In this document: positions 42,683 to 50,728 of the stretch, one piece after another | How the letters are laid out: every line of letters starts with the position of its first letter | Numbering within the stretch: the stretch's first letter is position 1 | NCBI RefSeq assembly: GCF_002410825.1 | Contig: NZ_DHOS01000063.1 | Coordinates: 11,889 to 75,888, forward strand | Direction of reading: 5' to 3' | DNA length: 64,000 nt | Origin: Proteiniphilum sp. UBA5384 | Lineage (GTDB): Bacteria; Bacteroidota; Bacteroidia; Bacteroidales; Dysgonomonadaceae | The notes under the pieces: model-generated | Told to the model about the DNA's origin: nothing | Seen by the model: the letters and a program-made list of their open reading frames with translations, nothing else | The model's database searches: none | Program-made: the position numbers and the translations under genes

Positions 42683-42715
42683 AGCCGGGCATACAGGATG
42701 TGTCCGGCTTTTTTT
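42683..42715 (+). terminator. Terminator of efflux operon 2
   Basis: AGCCGG (42683-42688) pairs with CCGGCT (42704-42709), with further C-A/T-G pairs inside, and is followed by a run of seven T residues. Confidence 0.8.
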
Positions 42716-42718
42716 ATC

Positions 42719-43002
42719 GCACTGCTACTGGAATTGTGTCGGGAATGTCGAACCAATTATTGCGGCAATTAGGCCTGTTACTTTTCCTCGCCGAGGTGGG
42801 TACACCTGCAGGAGCCACCCTTTTCTCCTCATTCCAAACCTATGGCTTGCCTTTGCGGGTGGTATGACGAGCACCCCGGGATTGGCTACCTTTTGATTCA
42901 ATGACTGACAGTACACGCCCCAGTGTGGCCTACGCTATCGTATATCCTATTGCCATGGTATTGCTGATTGTAATGATACAACTAATGGGAACGTTCTTAT
43001 AA
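42719..43002 (+). pseudogene. Remnant of an AAE-family transporter (AspT/YidE-like), C-terminal part
   Basis: Pieces in different frames read ATGIVSGMSNQLLRQLGLLLFLAEVGT, then (after a frameshift) LAFAGGMTSTPGLAT, then STRPSVAYAIVYPIAMVLLIVMIQLMGTFL ending at TAA 43000-43002. These match the last ~150 residues of aspartate:alanine-exchanger-type transporters: the LLLRQLGLxLFLAxVGT segment, the GGMTSTPxLA loop and the YAxVYP C-terminus. The rest (about 400 residues in intact proteins) is absent and the terminator of efflux operon 2 sits where it would have been. Confidence 0.75.
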
Positions 43003-43116
43003 AGATGTGTATAACGGTGATGCCCTCATAAACTGATGAATTAAAGAGCACTTTACCCTTGCAAACAGATGAACGAAATGACCCCGTCCGGCGTTTATCT
43101 GTAATATTTGAAAAAT

Positions 43117-44289
43117 ATGGCAATCATTAAAAGTATCCTCGATACCGACCTTTACAAGTTTACCACCGGTTATGCCTATTCAAAGCTCTTCCCGAGGGCA
43201 TACGGCGAGTTTGAATTTATTGACCGCAGCAACGGCGATTATCCTGAGGGGTTCGACCGGTTGCTGAGGAAAGAGCTGGAGGAGATGACGCACCTTTCCC
43301 TCACCAAAGAGGAGGAGGCATTTGTAAGGAAGCAGATGCCTTACCTGCCGCCCATTTATATCGATTTTCTGAAAGGGTTCCGTTTCGATCCGTCGGAGCT
43401 GGATATCTGCATGGAAGGAAGTAAGCTGCATATCAAAGCGCATGGGCTTCTTTACCGTGTCACCCTTTGGGAAACGCCTATCCTGGCGACCATTTCGGAA
43501 CTCTATTTCCGGGAAACAGGTCGTTACCCGGATTTGAAATATATGGAGGAGGTGACACTGGAAAAAGCGAAGAAGATGCGTGAACATAATCTCTCGGTCT
43601 CCCTGTTCGGGATGCGGCGGCGATTCAGCGCCGATGTGGAAGACCGGGTGACGGGATTGCTGAAGCGGCATGCAGGAGACAGCCTCTATGGGACGAGTAA
43701 TGTTTACATGGCCTTTAAGCATGACCTGAATGTTTCAGGAACCCATCCGCATGAATGGGTGCAGTTCCATGGGTCGCTCTACGGGTATAAGATGGCCAAT
43801 TATATGTCGATGGAGAACTGGATCAATGTATATGACGGCGACTTGGGTACCGTATTGACCGACACCTATACTACGGATGTCTTTTTGCGTAACTTCAGTA
43901 AGAAACATGCATCACTCTTTACCAGCTTGAGACAAGACAGTGGTGACCCATTGCTGTTTGTGGACAAGGTAATCCGGCGGTATGAGGAGTTGCGTGTCAA
44001 TCCTAAATTGAAATACCTGGTCTTTTCCGACAGCCTGAATGTGGATAAGGCGATTCAGATAAAGGATTATTGCGGCAACCATATTGGTGCCACTTTTGGA
44101 ATTGGCACGAACCTGACTGCCGACGTGGGCAACAATATCAAGGGGATGAACATCGTAATGAAGCTTTTCCGTTGTAAGATGACAGCCCGTGAGGAGTGGC
44201 AGGAGTGCATCAAGCTGTCGGACGTGGAGGGGAAACATACCGGCAGTGAGCGGGAAATAGCTATTGCACAAGCGGTATTGGGATTGTAA
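43117..44289 (+). CDS. pncB: Nicotinate phosphoribosyltransferase
   Basis: The ATG at 43117 is preferred over the TTG at 43108, giving 390 residues. The enzyme joins nicotinate and PRPP in NAD salvage. DTDLYKFTTGYAYSKLFP at the start, EFEFIDRSN, the SLFGMRRRFS segment, the phospho-His region GTHPHEWVQFHG, and the PRPP-site SLRQDSGDPL with VFSDSLN and FGIGTNLTADV are all family hallmarks. Length is normal. It is a single gene whose stop codon abuts the stop of the convergent M23 peptidase gene with no intervening base. Confidence 0.95.
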   Translation: MAIIKSILDTDLYKFTTGYAYSKLFPRAYGEFEFIDRSNGDYPEGFDRLLRKELEEMTHLSLTKEEEAFVRKQMPYLPPIYIDFLKGFRFDPSELDICMEGSKLHIKAHGLLYRVTLWETPILATISELYFRETGRYPDLKYMEEVTLEKAKKMREHNLSVSLFGMRRRFSADVEDRVTGLLKRHAGDSLYGTSNVYMAFKHDLNVSGTHPHEWVQFHGSLYGYKMANYMSMENWINVYDGDLGTVLTDTYTTDVFLRNFSKKHASLFTSLRQDSGDPLLFVDKVIRRYEELRVNPKLKYLVFSDSLNVDKAIQIKDYCGNHIGATFGIGTNLTADVGNNIKGMNIVMKLFRCKMTAREEWQECIKLSDVEGKHTGSEREIAIAQAVLGL

Positions 44290-45987
44290 TCAATAATAAA
44301 AACTGTACTGGTATTCGCTGCGGTTGCCGGCGCCGTCGATGGCGGTAAAGGTGAATACCTGTTGTTGCCCCTTGGTCAACCGGTCGTCATCGAACTGATA
44401 AGTATAAACCGACGATTTAATGTCGTGTGTAAACAATACATAGTCGCCGTTGATCTCTCCCCGGAATGAAGCGATACCGCTCTTGTTATCGGTAAGCCTG
44501 ATGCGGATACGCTTCCGGCTTACCCATGTGGCCGGTTCGACAGGGGTGATAACCGGAGCAATTGTGTCGGCGGAAATGGTATAGCGGTCGCCCAGTTCCC
44601 GGATACCTGCCATGATTCCTCCATGGATATACTCTCCACCGACCCAGCTTTCAGAGCCATTGGCGTTGACTTTTACGATGCCGTAATTCTGTTTGTTTTG
44701 TAAAGTATCGGTATGCATTCCGATCCAGATGCTCGCTCGATCGTGTAACGGTACAGGGGTGTTGTTTATTTGGTGCAGGTCTGAATAATGGTTGGGACTT
44801 CTTGTGGAGGAGTGAGAGAAACAGATGTCGTCATACAGGTTCCCTCTCGGGATTTGCAACTGGAAACCGGTATCCATATAGGTGTTATATCGGTTCCATG
44901 CCATCCAGTGGGCACATTCGGGCTTTTCGGGGATGAGGAGGTTTTTCCCGTTGATCGTGAAATGGTAGGTGAGCCTGTTGCCGTGATGGTCTTCCAGCTC
45001 ATACCGGAAATGGTAAGGACGCTCTTCATCAATATCGATATATCCATTGTTTTCGGCTTCATAGAAAGGGAGGGTGTTGCCCGGTTCTATAAATGATTTC
45101 ATAAAGAAAGACTTGCGTTTTCTCCAGTCTTCAAAGTCGACGAAGCTGTTAAGCATGCGTGTGTCAGCAAAGGAATAGCGGTTCACGGTGCTGCTGAATA
45201 GTTGCCGGTCGTCCACGAAAAGACGGATATGTTTTACGCCGTAGATATTATTTTGACCATCCATCCGGTCGTATGCCTTCACACCTATGCCTATGCGTCC
45301 CCATGCTTCAATCACTCTTGGCAATGACAGCGGATTTTCCGCTTTGTCTTTGCCGATATTCAGTCTGATTGGGAGACTGCTGCCGTTGATCACTCCTTTT
45401 CCCGTTACGGGATAGAAGGCGATTCCCTGAAGATCCGGTTTCCGGGTATCGGGGATGGCCGGCAGGAATTCCAATGCGTCCATCGGTTCCTCGGTTTGGG
45501 TGTCCCGTATTTCAAAATGGAGGTGAGGACCACCGGAACCCCCGGTGTTGCCACTCAAGGCAATTTGTTCTCCCTTTTTTACCGGCAAGAGTCCCGGCTC
45601 AGGATAGAGGGTGACGCTGAACCGTTCCTGTTGGTATTGCTGTTCCTTTACCCATTCCGCAATTTCTTTGGAAAAGCTGTTGAGGTGCCCATAGACACTG
45701 GTATGTCCGGTGGACGGATGATCTATATATAGCGCCAGTCCATAGCCGCCGGGGGAGATGCCGATGCGGGAGATATATCCATCCTCGATTGCCACGATTG
45801 GCTTGTCGACTACCTGTTGCGTCTTGAAGTCAATCCCCGAATGAAAGTGATTGTTCCTCAACTCACCGAAGTTCGCACTGAGCGCCGGTGGAAGGGTCAC
45901 CGGATTTCTATACTGTTGTGAATAGGATAGGAGAGAGATACTGAAAAACAGGAGAAATATGAGTGGTAGCTTAAATCGAAACATCAT
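44290..45987 (-). CDS. M23 family metallopeptidase with C-terminal Ig-like region
   Basis: The 565-residue exported protein (signal peptide about 1-23, ending SYSQ) has an LytM/M23 zinc-peptidase domain at about 30-170 with all ligands: His49 and Asp53 in HSGIDF, His100 in YGHLN and His154/His156 in GGPHLHFE. The remaining ~390 residues are beta-rich and end with a bacterial Ig-like segment (SGIASFRGEINGDYV, FTAIDGAGNRSEY). M23 enzymes cleave peptide cross-links of peptidoglycan. It lies 27 bp downstream of coaBC on the same strand and is probably co-transcribed with it. Confidence 0.92.
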   Translation of the reverse strand: MMFRFKLPLIFLLFFSISLLSYSQQYRNPVTLPPALSANFGELRNNHFHSGIDFKTQQVVDKPIVAIEDGYISRIGISPGGYGLALYIDHPSTGHTSVYGHLNSFSKEIAEWVKEQQYQQERFSVTLYPEPGLLPVKKGEQIALSGNTGGSGGPHLHFEIRDTQTEEPMDALEFLPAIPDTRKPDLQGIAFYPVTGKGVINGSSLPIRLNIGKDKAENPLSLPRVIEAWGRIGIGVKAYDRMDGQNNIYGVKHIRLFVDDRQLFSSTVNRYSFADTRMLNSFVDFEDWRKRKSFFMKSFIEPGNTLPFYEAENNGYIDIDEERPYHFRYELEDHHGNRLTYHFTINGKNLLIPEKPECAHWMAWNRYNTYMDTGFQLQIPRGNLYDDICFSHSSTRSPNHYSDLHQINNTPVPLHDRASIWIGMHTDTLQNKQNYGIVKVNANGSESWVGGEYIHGGIMAGIRELGDRYTISADTIAPVITPVEPATWVSRKRIRIRLTDNKSGIASFRGEINGDYVLFTHDIKSSVYTYQFDDDRLTKGQQQVFTFTAIDGAGNRSEYQYSFYY

Positions 45988-46014
45988 AAAGAAATAAGAA
46001 GTAAAAAATAAGAA

Positions 46015-47226
46015 TCAAGAGTCAAGGCAAGAGTGAAAAACTGTATGTATGATATCCTTCGCTACGTCATTTTTTGATTTTAGCGGAAACGACTGTTTTT
46101 CGCCGTGGCGTGAGAGGATCGTTACTTTATTTGTATCATGTCCGAATCCGGCTCCCCGGTCGTTCAGAGAATTGAGCACAATGAAATCGAGATTTTTTTC
46201 CTCCATCTTCTTTGTCGCATTACGCTCTTCATCACTTGTTTCCAACGCAAAGCCGATAGTGAGTTGCCCCGGTTTCTTTAGTTTTCCGAGTGAAGCGGCT
46301 ATGTCGGGATTGGATACCAATGAGAGGGTGTAATGTTCTTTGTCCGACCGTTTTATCTTTTTATCACTCCTTTGCTCCGGTCGATAGTCGGCTACTGCGG
46401 CGGAAAGGATAGCTGCATCCATCTGCGGGAAATTTTTTAAAGCGGCATCATACATCTCCATGGCCGACTCCACATTCACCCTTAATATGTTGGGATGGGA
46501 AGCTGATAATGCTGTGGGGCCGGTGATAAGGACTACTTCCGCTCCCCGTGAAGCGCACTCTTCAGCCAGCGCAAACCCCATCTTCCCCGACGAAAAATTG
46601 CCGATAAAGCGTACCGGATCGATCCGTTCGTATGTCGGTCCGGCTGTGATCATGATTTTCTTCTTATCAAGATTATGGTCGGTTGCGAAGAAGTGTTCCA
46701 GCATAGCCACGATATTTTCGGGTTCTTCCATCCGGCCTTTGCCTTCAAGATGACTGGCCAGTTCGCCTTCGGTAGCTTCGATGATATGTACTCCGTCGCT
46801 TTTCAATTTTTTGATATTACGTTGGGTGGAGACGTGCCGGTACATGTCGAGGTCCATGGCCGGTGCCACAAAGACCGGCGCTTTCATCGAAAGATAAGTG
46901 GTGACCAGCATATTATCTGCAATGCCATTGGCCATCTTCCCGATACTAGAAGCCGTTGCGGGTGCCACAATCATCAAATCGGCCCATAATCCCAGATCTA
47001 CATGGCTATGCCAGGTGCCGTTGCTTGAGGCAAAAAACTCACTGATTACGGGGCGCCCTGACAGTGCTGAGAGCGTCACGGGAGTGATGAATTCTTTTCC
47101 CGCGGGCGTGATCACAGTTTGTACTTCTGCCCCCTTCTTTACCAATAACCGGGTGAGAATAGCCGATTTGTAAGCAGCAATACTTCCGGTAACTCCTAAT
47201 ATAATATGTTTTCCTTGAAGTGACAT
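46015..47226 (-). CDS. coaBC: Bifunctional phosphopantothenoylcysteine decarboxylase / phosphopantothenate-cysteine ligase
   Basis: The 403-residue protein carries out two steps of coenzyme A synthesis. The CoaC part (1 to ~185) has the FMN-binding start GVTGSIAAYKS, catalytic His75 in HSHVDLGLWAD and PAMDLDMY, where E. coli has PAMN; the Cys of the classic substrate clamp is not seen in ELASHLEGKGRMEEP. These variants look like lineage differences rather than inactivation. The CoaB part (about 190-403) has AGPTYERIDPVRFIGNFSSGKMG, SAAVADYRP and the Lys-rich KKIKR segment for the ligase. It is followed by the M23 gene. Confidence 0.95.
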   Translation of the reverse strand: MSLQGKHIILGVTGSIAAYKSAILTRLLVKKGAEVQTVITPAGKEFITPVTLSALSGRPVISEFFASSNGTWHSHVDLGLWADLMIVAPATASSIGKMANGIADNMLVTTYLSMKAPVFVAPAMDLDMYRHVSTQRNIKKLKSDGVHIIEATEGELASHLEGKGRMEEPENIVAMLEHFFATDHNLDKKKIMITAGPTYERIDPVRFIGNFSSGKMGFALAEECASRGAEVVLITGPTALSASHPNILRVNVESAMEMYDAALKNFPQMDAAILSAAVADYRPEQRSDKKIKRSDKEHYTLSLVSNPDIAASLGKLKKPGQLTIGFALETSDEERNATKKMEEKNLDFIVLNSLNDRGAGFGHDTNKVTILSRHGEKQSFPLKSKNDVAKDIIHTVFHSCLDS

Positions 47227-47452
47227 ATTGGTTGATTCGATGATTTGATAATTCGATGATCCCGATGAATCGGGACTACTCGTTCCGGTTTATCGGAAAG
47301 TAATGATAAAGCCGTAAGTAATCCTGATTTTCTGGTCGGCGTGATGAAAACGATACAAAAGTAACAAGAATAGAACTCCTAATAACTCCTTTGGGAACCT
47401 ATTTGGTGGTTTTGAAGTTAAATAAATTTAATTTGCGGTAAGTGTTTGGTAC

Positions 47453-47488
47453 TTTGTATTGCATAATACCTTGCTTTAGGTATCTTTG
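47453..47488 (+). promoter_or_regulatory. padR-pspC promoter with overlapping inverted repeat
   Basis: TTTG (47453-47456) and TATCTTTG (47481-47488) are separated by 24 bp, longer than the usual ~20. ATACCT (47466-47471) and AGGTAT (47478-47483) form a perfect inverted repeat that runs into the -7 box. A third half-site GGTA lies at 47448-47451. Autorepression by PadR is likely. Confidence 0.55.
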
Positions 47489-47508
47489 TGCTGTTAAATA
47501 ATATAGGA

Positions 47509-47865
47509 ATGAATATTGAAAATACGCAAAGCCAGATGCGAAAAGGGGTTCTGGAATATTGTATCCTTTCCATCATCAAAAGGGGTGAAGCTTATCCGGG
47601 CGATATTATCGACGAGATGAAAGGTGCCGGGCTCCAGCTTTTGGAAGGAACCCTTTATCCTTTACTCAATCGACTGAAGAATGCGGGCATACTCACCTAC
47701 AGATGGGTAGAAAGTACTTCGGGACCTCCACGCAAATATTTTTGTCTGACGGAGAAAGGGGAAGAGTTTTATGTTCTTTTGCAAGCCACGTGGAATGAAT
47801 TGGCAAAGGGAGTAGAGACCCTTACTTGCAAGGGAAATGAGTCACATCAAAATCAATCAGAATAG
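47509..47865 (+). CDS. PadR family transcriptional regulator
   Basis: The start is the ATG at 47509 (MNIENTQSQMRKG); the GTG at 47488 belongs to the promoter. The 118-residue protein is the short PadR form: winged-helix domain with RKGVLEYCILSIIKRGEAYPGDIIDEM, EGTLYPLLNRLKNAGIL and the wing WVESTSGPPRKYFCLTEKGEEFY. Together with the PspC-domain protein encoded 7 bp downstream it forms a module common in Bacteroidetes that responds to membrane stress or phenolic compounds. The C-terminus is too short for a full dimerisation domain beyond one helix. Confidence 0.92.
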   Translation: MNIENTQSQMRKGVLEYCILSIIKRGEAYPGDIIDEMKGAGLQLLEGTLYPLLNRLKNAGILTYRWVESTSGPPRKYFCLTEKGEEFYVLLQATWNELAKGVETLTCKGNESHQNQSE

Positions 47866-47872
47866 AATCCAT

Positions 47873-49858
47873 ATGAAGAAAGTAATCAACATTAATTTTC
47901 AGGGACAGGTGATTGCTATCGAAGAAACTGCTTATGTGATCCTGAAGCAGTATATTGACAGTCTTAAAGCCTATTTTTCTCGGGAAGAAGGCGGCGACGA
48001 GATTGTGAATGATATCGAATGCCGAATCGCCGAATTATTTGGCAATCGTTTGAAGCATGGCATCAATTGTATTACCGATGAGGATGTGGCAGCTATTATT
48101 GACAGTATTGGCAGACCACAGGAGTTTGATTCGGATTATGAAGAGGAATTTATGCAGGATCAGGCGTTTCCTTTTTCCCAGTCGGGTAAGGAAAATTCCG
48201 GTGGATCCGGAAATGAATCCCGGGTAACAGGTAGCGGTCGCCAGAGTCTTTACCGGAATGAAAGCGACCGGATTATAGGAGGTGTCTGCAGTGGTCTGGC
48301 GCACTATTTCAAAACCGACCCCGTATGGATACGGCTTCTGTTTGTATTGTTCTTCGGATTTCTGTTTTGGATATATATTGTATTATGGATTGTCTTAAAA
48401 CCAAAGGAGTTAGAGTCGAATGTTTCCAAACGGATTTACCGTAATCCCAATGATCGTTTCATTGGCGGTGTGTGCGGTGGTATTGCGGCCTATTTCCGTA
48501 TTGATTCGTGGATACCCCGACTCCTATTCCTCACGCCATTGATTTTGAATATGATAGGGATGATTTCTATTTTTCCGTTAAACCGGATTGTTGATAATGT
48601 AGGATTCAATTGGAATCTCAACTCGAGTATGATCATTATTTACGTGGTCCTTTGGGCGATTATTCCTGCAGCAAGGACGGTAAAGCAGAAGCTGGAAATG
48701 ATGGGTGAAGAAGACTATATCCGCTCCATCCGGGAAAAGGTATCCGACAACGTAGCGAGTTCAAGAAATCGTAATGGCAGTGAAGAGGATGTCCGGTCAG
48801 TGAATAGAGATGACACTTCCGGTATAGGGGGATCAGGTGAAAAAACAGAAATAAGCGAAATGGAAGAAATGCCTCCTGAACCACCTATTTCTGAAAGATA
48901 TACGACACCAGTATCGCAGCCGGCGAGATCTGGATGCCTGAATGCATTGGTTATATTTTTGAAGATCATATTCTTTTCATTTGTCGGGATATTCTTGTTG
49001 ATGCTGATCTCTATTTTTGTCACATTATTGGTGGCAGGCACACATCTTTCGTCGCTGAAATCGCTGTTTATCACCCCGGGTCTTGAAACCACATTGCTCT
49101 ATACCGCATTGGGATTACTTTTTGTTGTGCCTATTGTAGCGGTCGTTACATGGATCGTTCGCCGTGTGATGAAAGCCAAATCGCGCCCGGCCATTGGCCT
49201 TGTCTCATCCTTCCTTTGGATTGTGGGGCTGGTGACTTCAGTCGTGCTTGCTACCCGTATTGCCGATACGTTCAGCGTGGAAAGCTCTTCAGAAAGCATT
49301 GTCCCTGTCGCACCCATTACATCGGGCAAATTATATGTGGAGATGTTGCCCTATACGGAAGATTATACCGAGTTCAAGTTCAAAACGGGATATGGTCCCG
49401 GGACTCATATTGATATTGATGAACTGCCCTATCTCTCCATTAATGAAGATTCGTTGCTCTTCAACAATATCAACCTGCAGATAGGCAAGAGCAACGATTC
49501 GTTATTCCATGTGAGGGTTATCTCCGCCATACATGGCAAGGATCTCCGTACCGCTAAAGCTGATATATCGCAGTTCTCTTATGAAGTTCTCCAGAACGAC
49601 TCCGTGCTGTTACTTCCCGAATTTTTGTCGGTGCCGGTGGAACAGGGATTCAGGAACCAAAGTATTACCGTGGAGATATCTGTTCCTGCCGGGAAGATCG
49701 TAGAGATGAGCGAAGCATTGCGTGATTACAAGGAGAACAGGCCTCCGGCGGCGGTGCGCAAGAGGATCGGGAACAGTTCACGCAACGCCAATTATCTGCC
49801 TGTAGATATCCTTGAAGAGGGAGAAGCGAGCGTAGTCATATCTATTGATTCTATATAG
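47873..49858 (+). CDS. PspC domain-containing membrane protein
   Basis: The start is set at the ATG at 47873 (MKKVININFQGQ), giving 661 residues. The N-terminal ~85 residues are a cytoplasmic domain with IVNDIECRIAELFG. Two PspC domains follow (LYRNESDRIIGGVCSGLAHYF near 125 and IYRNPNDRFIGGVCGGIAAYF near 185), each with hydrophobic helices. Further membrane helices occur at about 358-385 and 408-470. The C-terminal ~190 residues are beta-rich and probably periplasmic. PspC proteins sense or relieve membrane damage in the phage-shock response. A terminator lies at 49895. Confidence 0.9.
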   Translation: MKKVININFQGQVIAIEETAYVILKQYIDSLKAYFSREEGGDEIVNDIECRIAELFGNRLKHGINCITDEDVAAIIDSIGRPQEFDSDYEEEFMQDQAFPFSQSGKENSGGSGNESRVTGSGRQSLYRNESDRIIGGVCSGLAHYFKTDPVWIRLLFVLFFGFLFWIYIVLWIVLKPKELESNVSKRIYRNPNDRFIGGVCGGIAAYFRIDSWIPRLLFLTPLILNMIGMISIFPLNRIVDNVGFNWNLNSSMIIIYVVLWAIIPAARTVKQKLEMMGEEDYIRSIREKVSDNVASSRNRNGSEEDVRSVNRDDTSGIGGSGEKTEISEMEEMPPEPPISERYTTPVSQPARSGCLNALVIFLKIIFFSFVGIFLLMLISIFVTLLVAGTHLSSLKSLFITPGLETTLLYTALGLLFVVPIVAVVTWIVRRVMKAKSRPAIGLVSSFLWIVGLVTSVVLATRIADTFSVESSSESIVPVAPITSGKLYVEMLPYTEDYTEFKFKTGYGPGTHIDIDELPYLSINEDSLLFNNINLQIGKSNDSLFHVRVISAIHGKDLRTAKADISQFSYEVLQNDSVLLLPEFLSVPVEQGFRNQSITVEISVPAGKIVEMSEALRDYKENRPPAAVRKRIGNSSRNANYLPVDILEEGEASVVISIDSI

Positions 49859-49894
49859 ATTACTTTTTTAATTTTGTCTTTTCATTATGAATCA

Positions 49895-49933
49895 GGAAGG
49901 CCGTTTCCCCTCTGGGAGCGGCTTCCCTTTTTT
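49895..49933 (+). terminator. Terminator of the padR-pspC operon
   Basis: GGAAG(g)CCG (49895-49903) pairs with CGGCTTCC (49919-49926), with one bulged G, followed by a run of T residues. Confidence 0.75.
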
Positions 49934-50213
49934 AACAGCTACATCCATTGAGCAGTCCATTATCGAGTCGGCGGTATGAGTCCCCTAGAAGCATTTCACC
50001 TTCAGGCAAGGCAATCTTTCCGGAGAGGATCGTCCAATCACCGGATTGCCGTATTTCGGCAGGGTTCGCATGTGCCCAGTCCGGCATCCAGTCGTTTTTC
50101 CAACCGGTGGCAGGCGATAAACTGTTAATTGAAGTTACGAAGATATGGAATCTATTTGTGACGTATAACAATGCTCCCTTCATAAATGACGGTTGGAAGT
50201 GATGATTTTCCAA
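49932..50213 (-). pseudogene. Fragment of an unidentified gene (possibly a carbohydrate-active enzyme)
   Basis: The minus strand has a 93-codon frame whose middle part reads like real protein: GWKNDWMPDWAHANPAEIRQSGDW, then LSGKIALPEGEMLLGDSYRRLDNGL. The Trp/Asp-rich pattern is reminiscent of a glycosidase-type beta domain, but I cannot name a family. Both ends look truncated, no signal or start context is visible, and the stop lies at the T-run of the pspC terminator, so it is most likely a gene relic. Confidence 0.3.
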
Positions 50214-50277
50214 TGGGATGCAGCAACTGAATATATTTTTTTGTGCTGGCAGTTGTTTAAAATTAATTTTTAAAATA

Positions 50278-50310
50278 TTCGTTCAGGTATAAAAAAACTA
50301 TTATCTTTGC
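50278..50310 (+). promoter_or_regulatory. Promoter of the tRNA-Leu genes
   Basis: TTCG (50278-50281, one mismatch to TTTG), 20 bp, then TATCTTTGC (50302-50310), a full -7 box. The first tRNA base lies about 95 nt past the predicted start. Confidence 0.65.
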
Positions 50311-50316
50311 ATCCGC

Positions 50317-50390
50317 AAATCAAGAACCGACGGTTCACACAGCTAATAAATCCGGACTTCCGGATGGCACCAGGCAGAGGCCTGTTTTTT
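50317..50390 (+). ncRNA. Candidate short RNA or attenuator in the tRNA-Leu leader
   Basis: Between the promoter and the first tRNA, the leader has two hairpins: ATCCGG-ACTT-CCGGAT (about 50350-50365) and CAGGC-AGAG-GCCTG (50371-50384). The second is followed directly by TTTTTT (50385-50390), the form of an intrinsic terminator. A ~75-nt RNA could be released here, or termination could attenuate the tRNA operon. Confidence 0.4.
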
Positions 50391-50411
50391 CTGGCTGAAT
50401 TTGATGATAGC

Positions 50412-50495
50412 GCCCAGATGGCGAAATTGGTAGACGCGCTAGTTTCAGGGACTAGTGTTGGCAACAACGTGCAGGTTCGAGTCCTGTTCTGGGCA
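50412..50495 (+). tRNA. tRNA-Leu (anticodon CAG)
   Basis: A class II tRNA with 7-bp acceptor stem (GCCCAGA with TCTGGGC), D-loop GGCGAAATTGGTAGACGC, anticodon stem CTAGT/ACTAG around TTCAGGG (anticodon CAG, reads CUG), a long variable arm (TGTTGGCAACAACGT) and the T-loop GGTTCGAGTCC. The CCA end is not fully encoded. Confidence 0.95.
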
Positions 50496-50503
50496 CCCCA
50501 AAA

Positions 50504-50587
50504 GCGCAGGTGGTGAAATTGGTATACACGCTACTTTGAGGGGGTAGTGCCGGTTACGGCGTGTGAGTTCGAGTCTCATCCTGCGCA
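50504..50587 (+). tRNA. tRNA-Leu (anticodon GAG)
   Basis: A class II tRNA with acceptor GCGCAGG / CCTGCGC, anticodon loop TTGAGGG (anticodon GAG, reads CUC and CUU), a variable arm TGCCGGTTACGGCGT and T-loop AGTTCGAGTCT. It lies 8 bases after the first tRNA-Leu and is surely co-transcribed with it. Confidence 0.95.
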
Positions 50588-50728
50588 CTAATTACTTACC
50601 ATTGTACTTGTTCTATTTCATTTTCAGTAAAGTCTTTCCTTGAAAATCGGATGGCTTTCAGAAAAAGAAAAAAATGACTGAATCTTTTCGGGTGTGGGGG
50701 TACATAAATACCGTCACACCTTATCCTG

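Larger units (their letters stand above)
49859..50411. other. 553-base region between pspC and the tRNA genes
   Basis: It holds the pspC terminator, a broken minus-strand gene fragment (49932-50213), the promoter of the tRNA genes (50278-50310) and a short hairpin RNA (50317-50390). No intact protein gene was found. Confidence 0.6.

Noticed and set aside
43108..43116. TTG start for pncB
   Set aside because: The ATG at 43117 gives the family's normal N-terminus; similar non-ATG upstream extensions of the adaptor (26326), PII-like (30645) and PadR (47488) genes were rejected for the same reason.
50307..50516. Open frame across the tRNA-Leu genes
   Set aside because: It reads through a tRNA and its leader; the tRNA cloverleaf is unambiguous.
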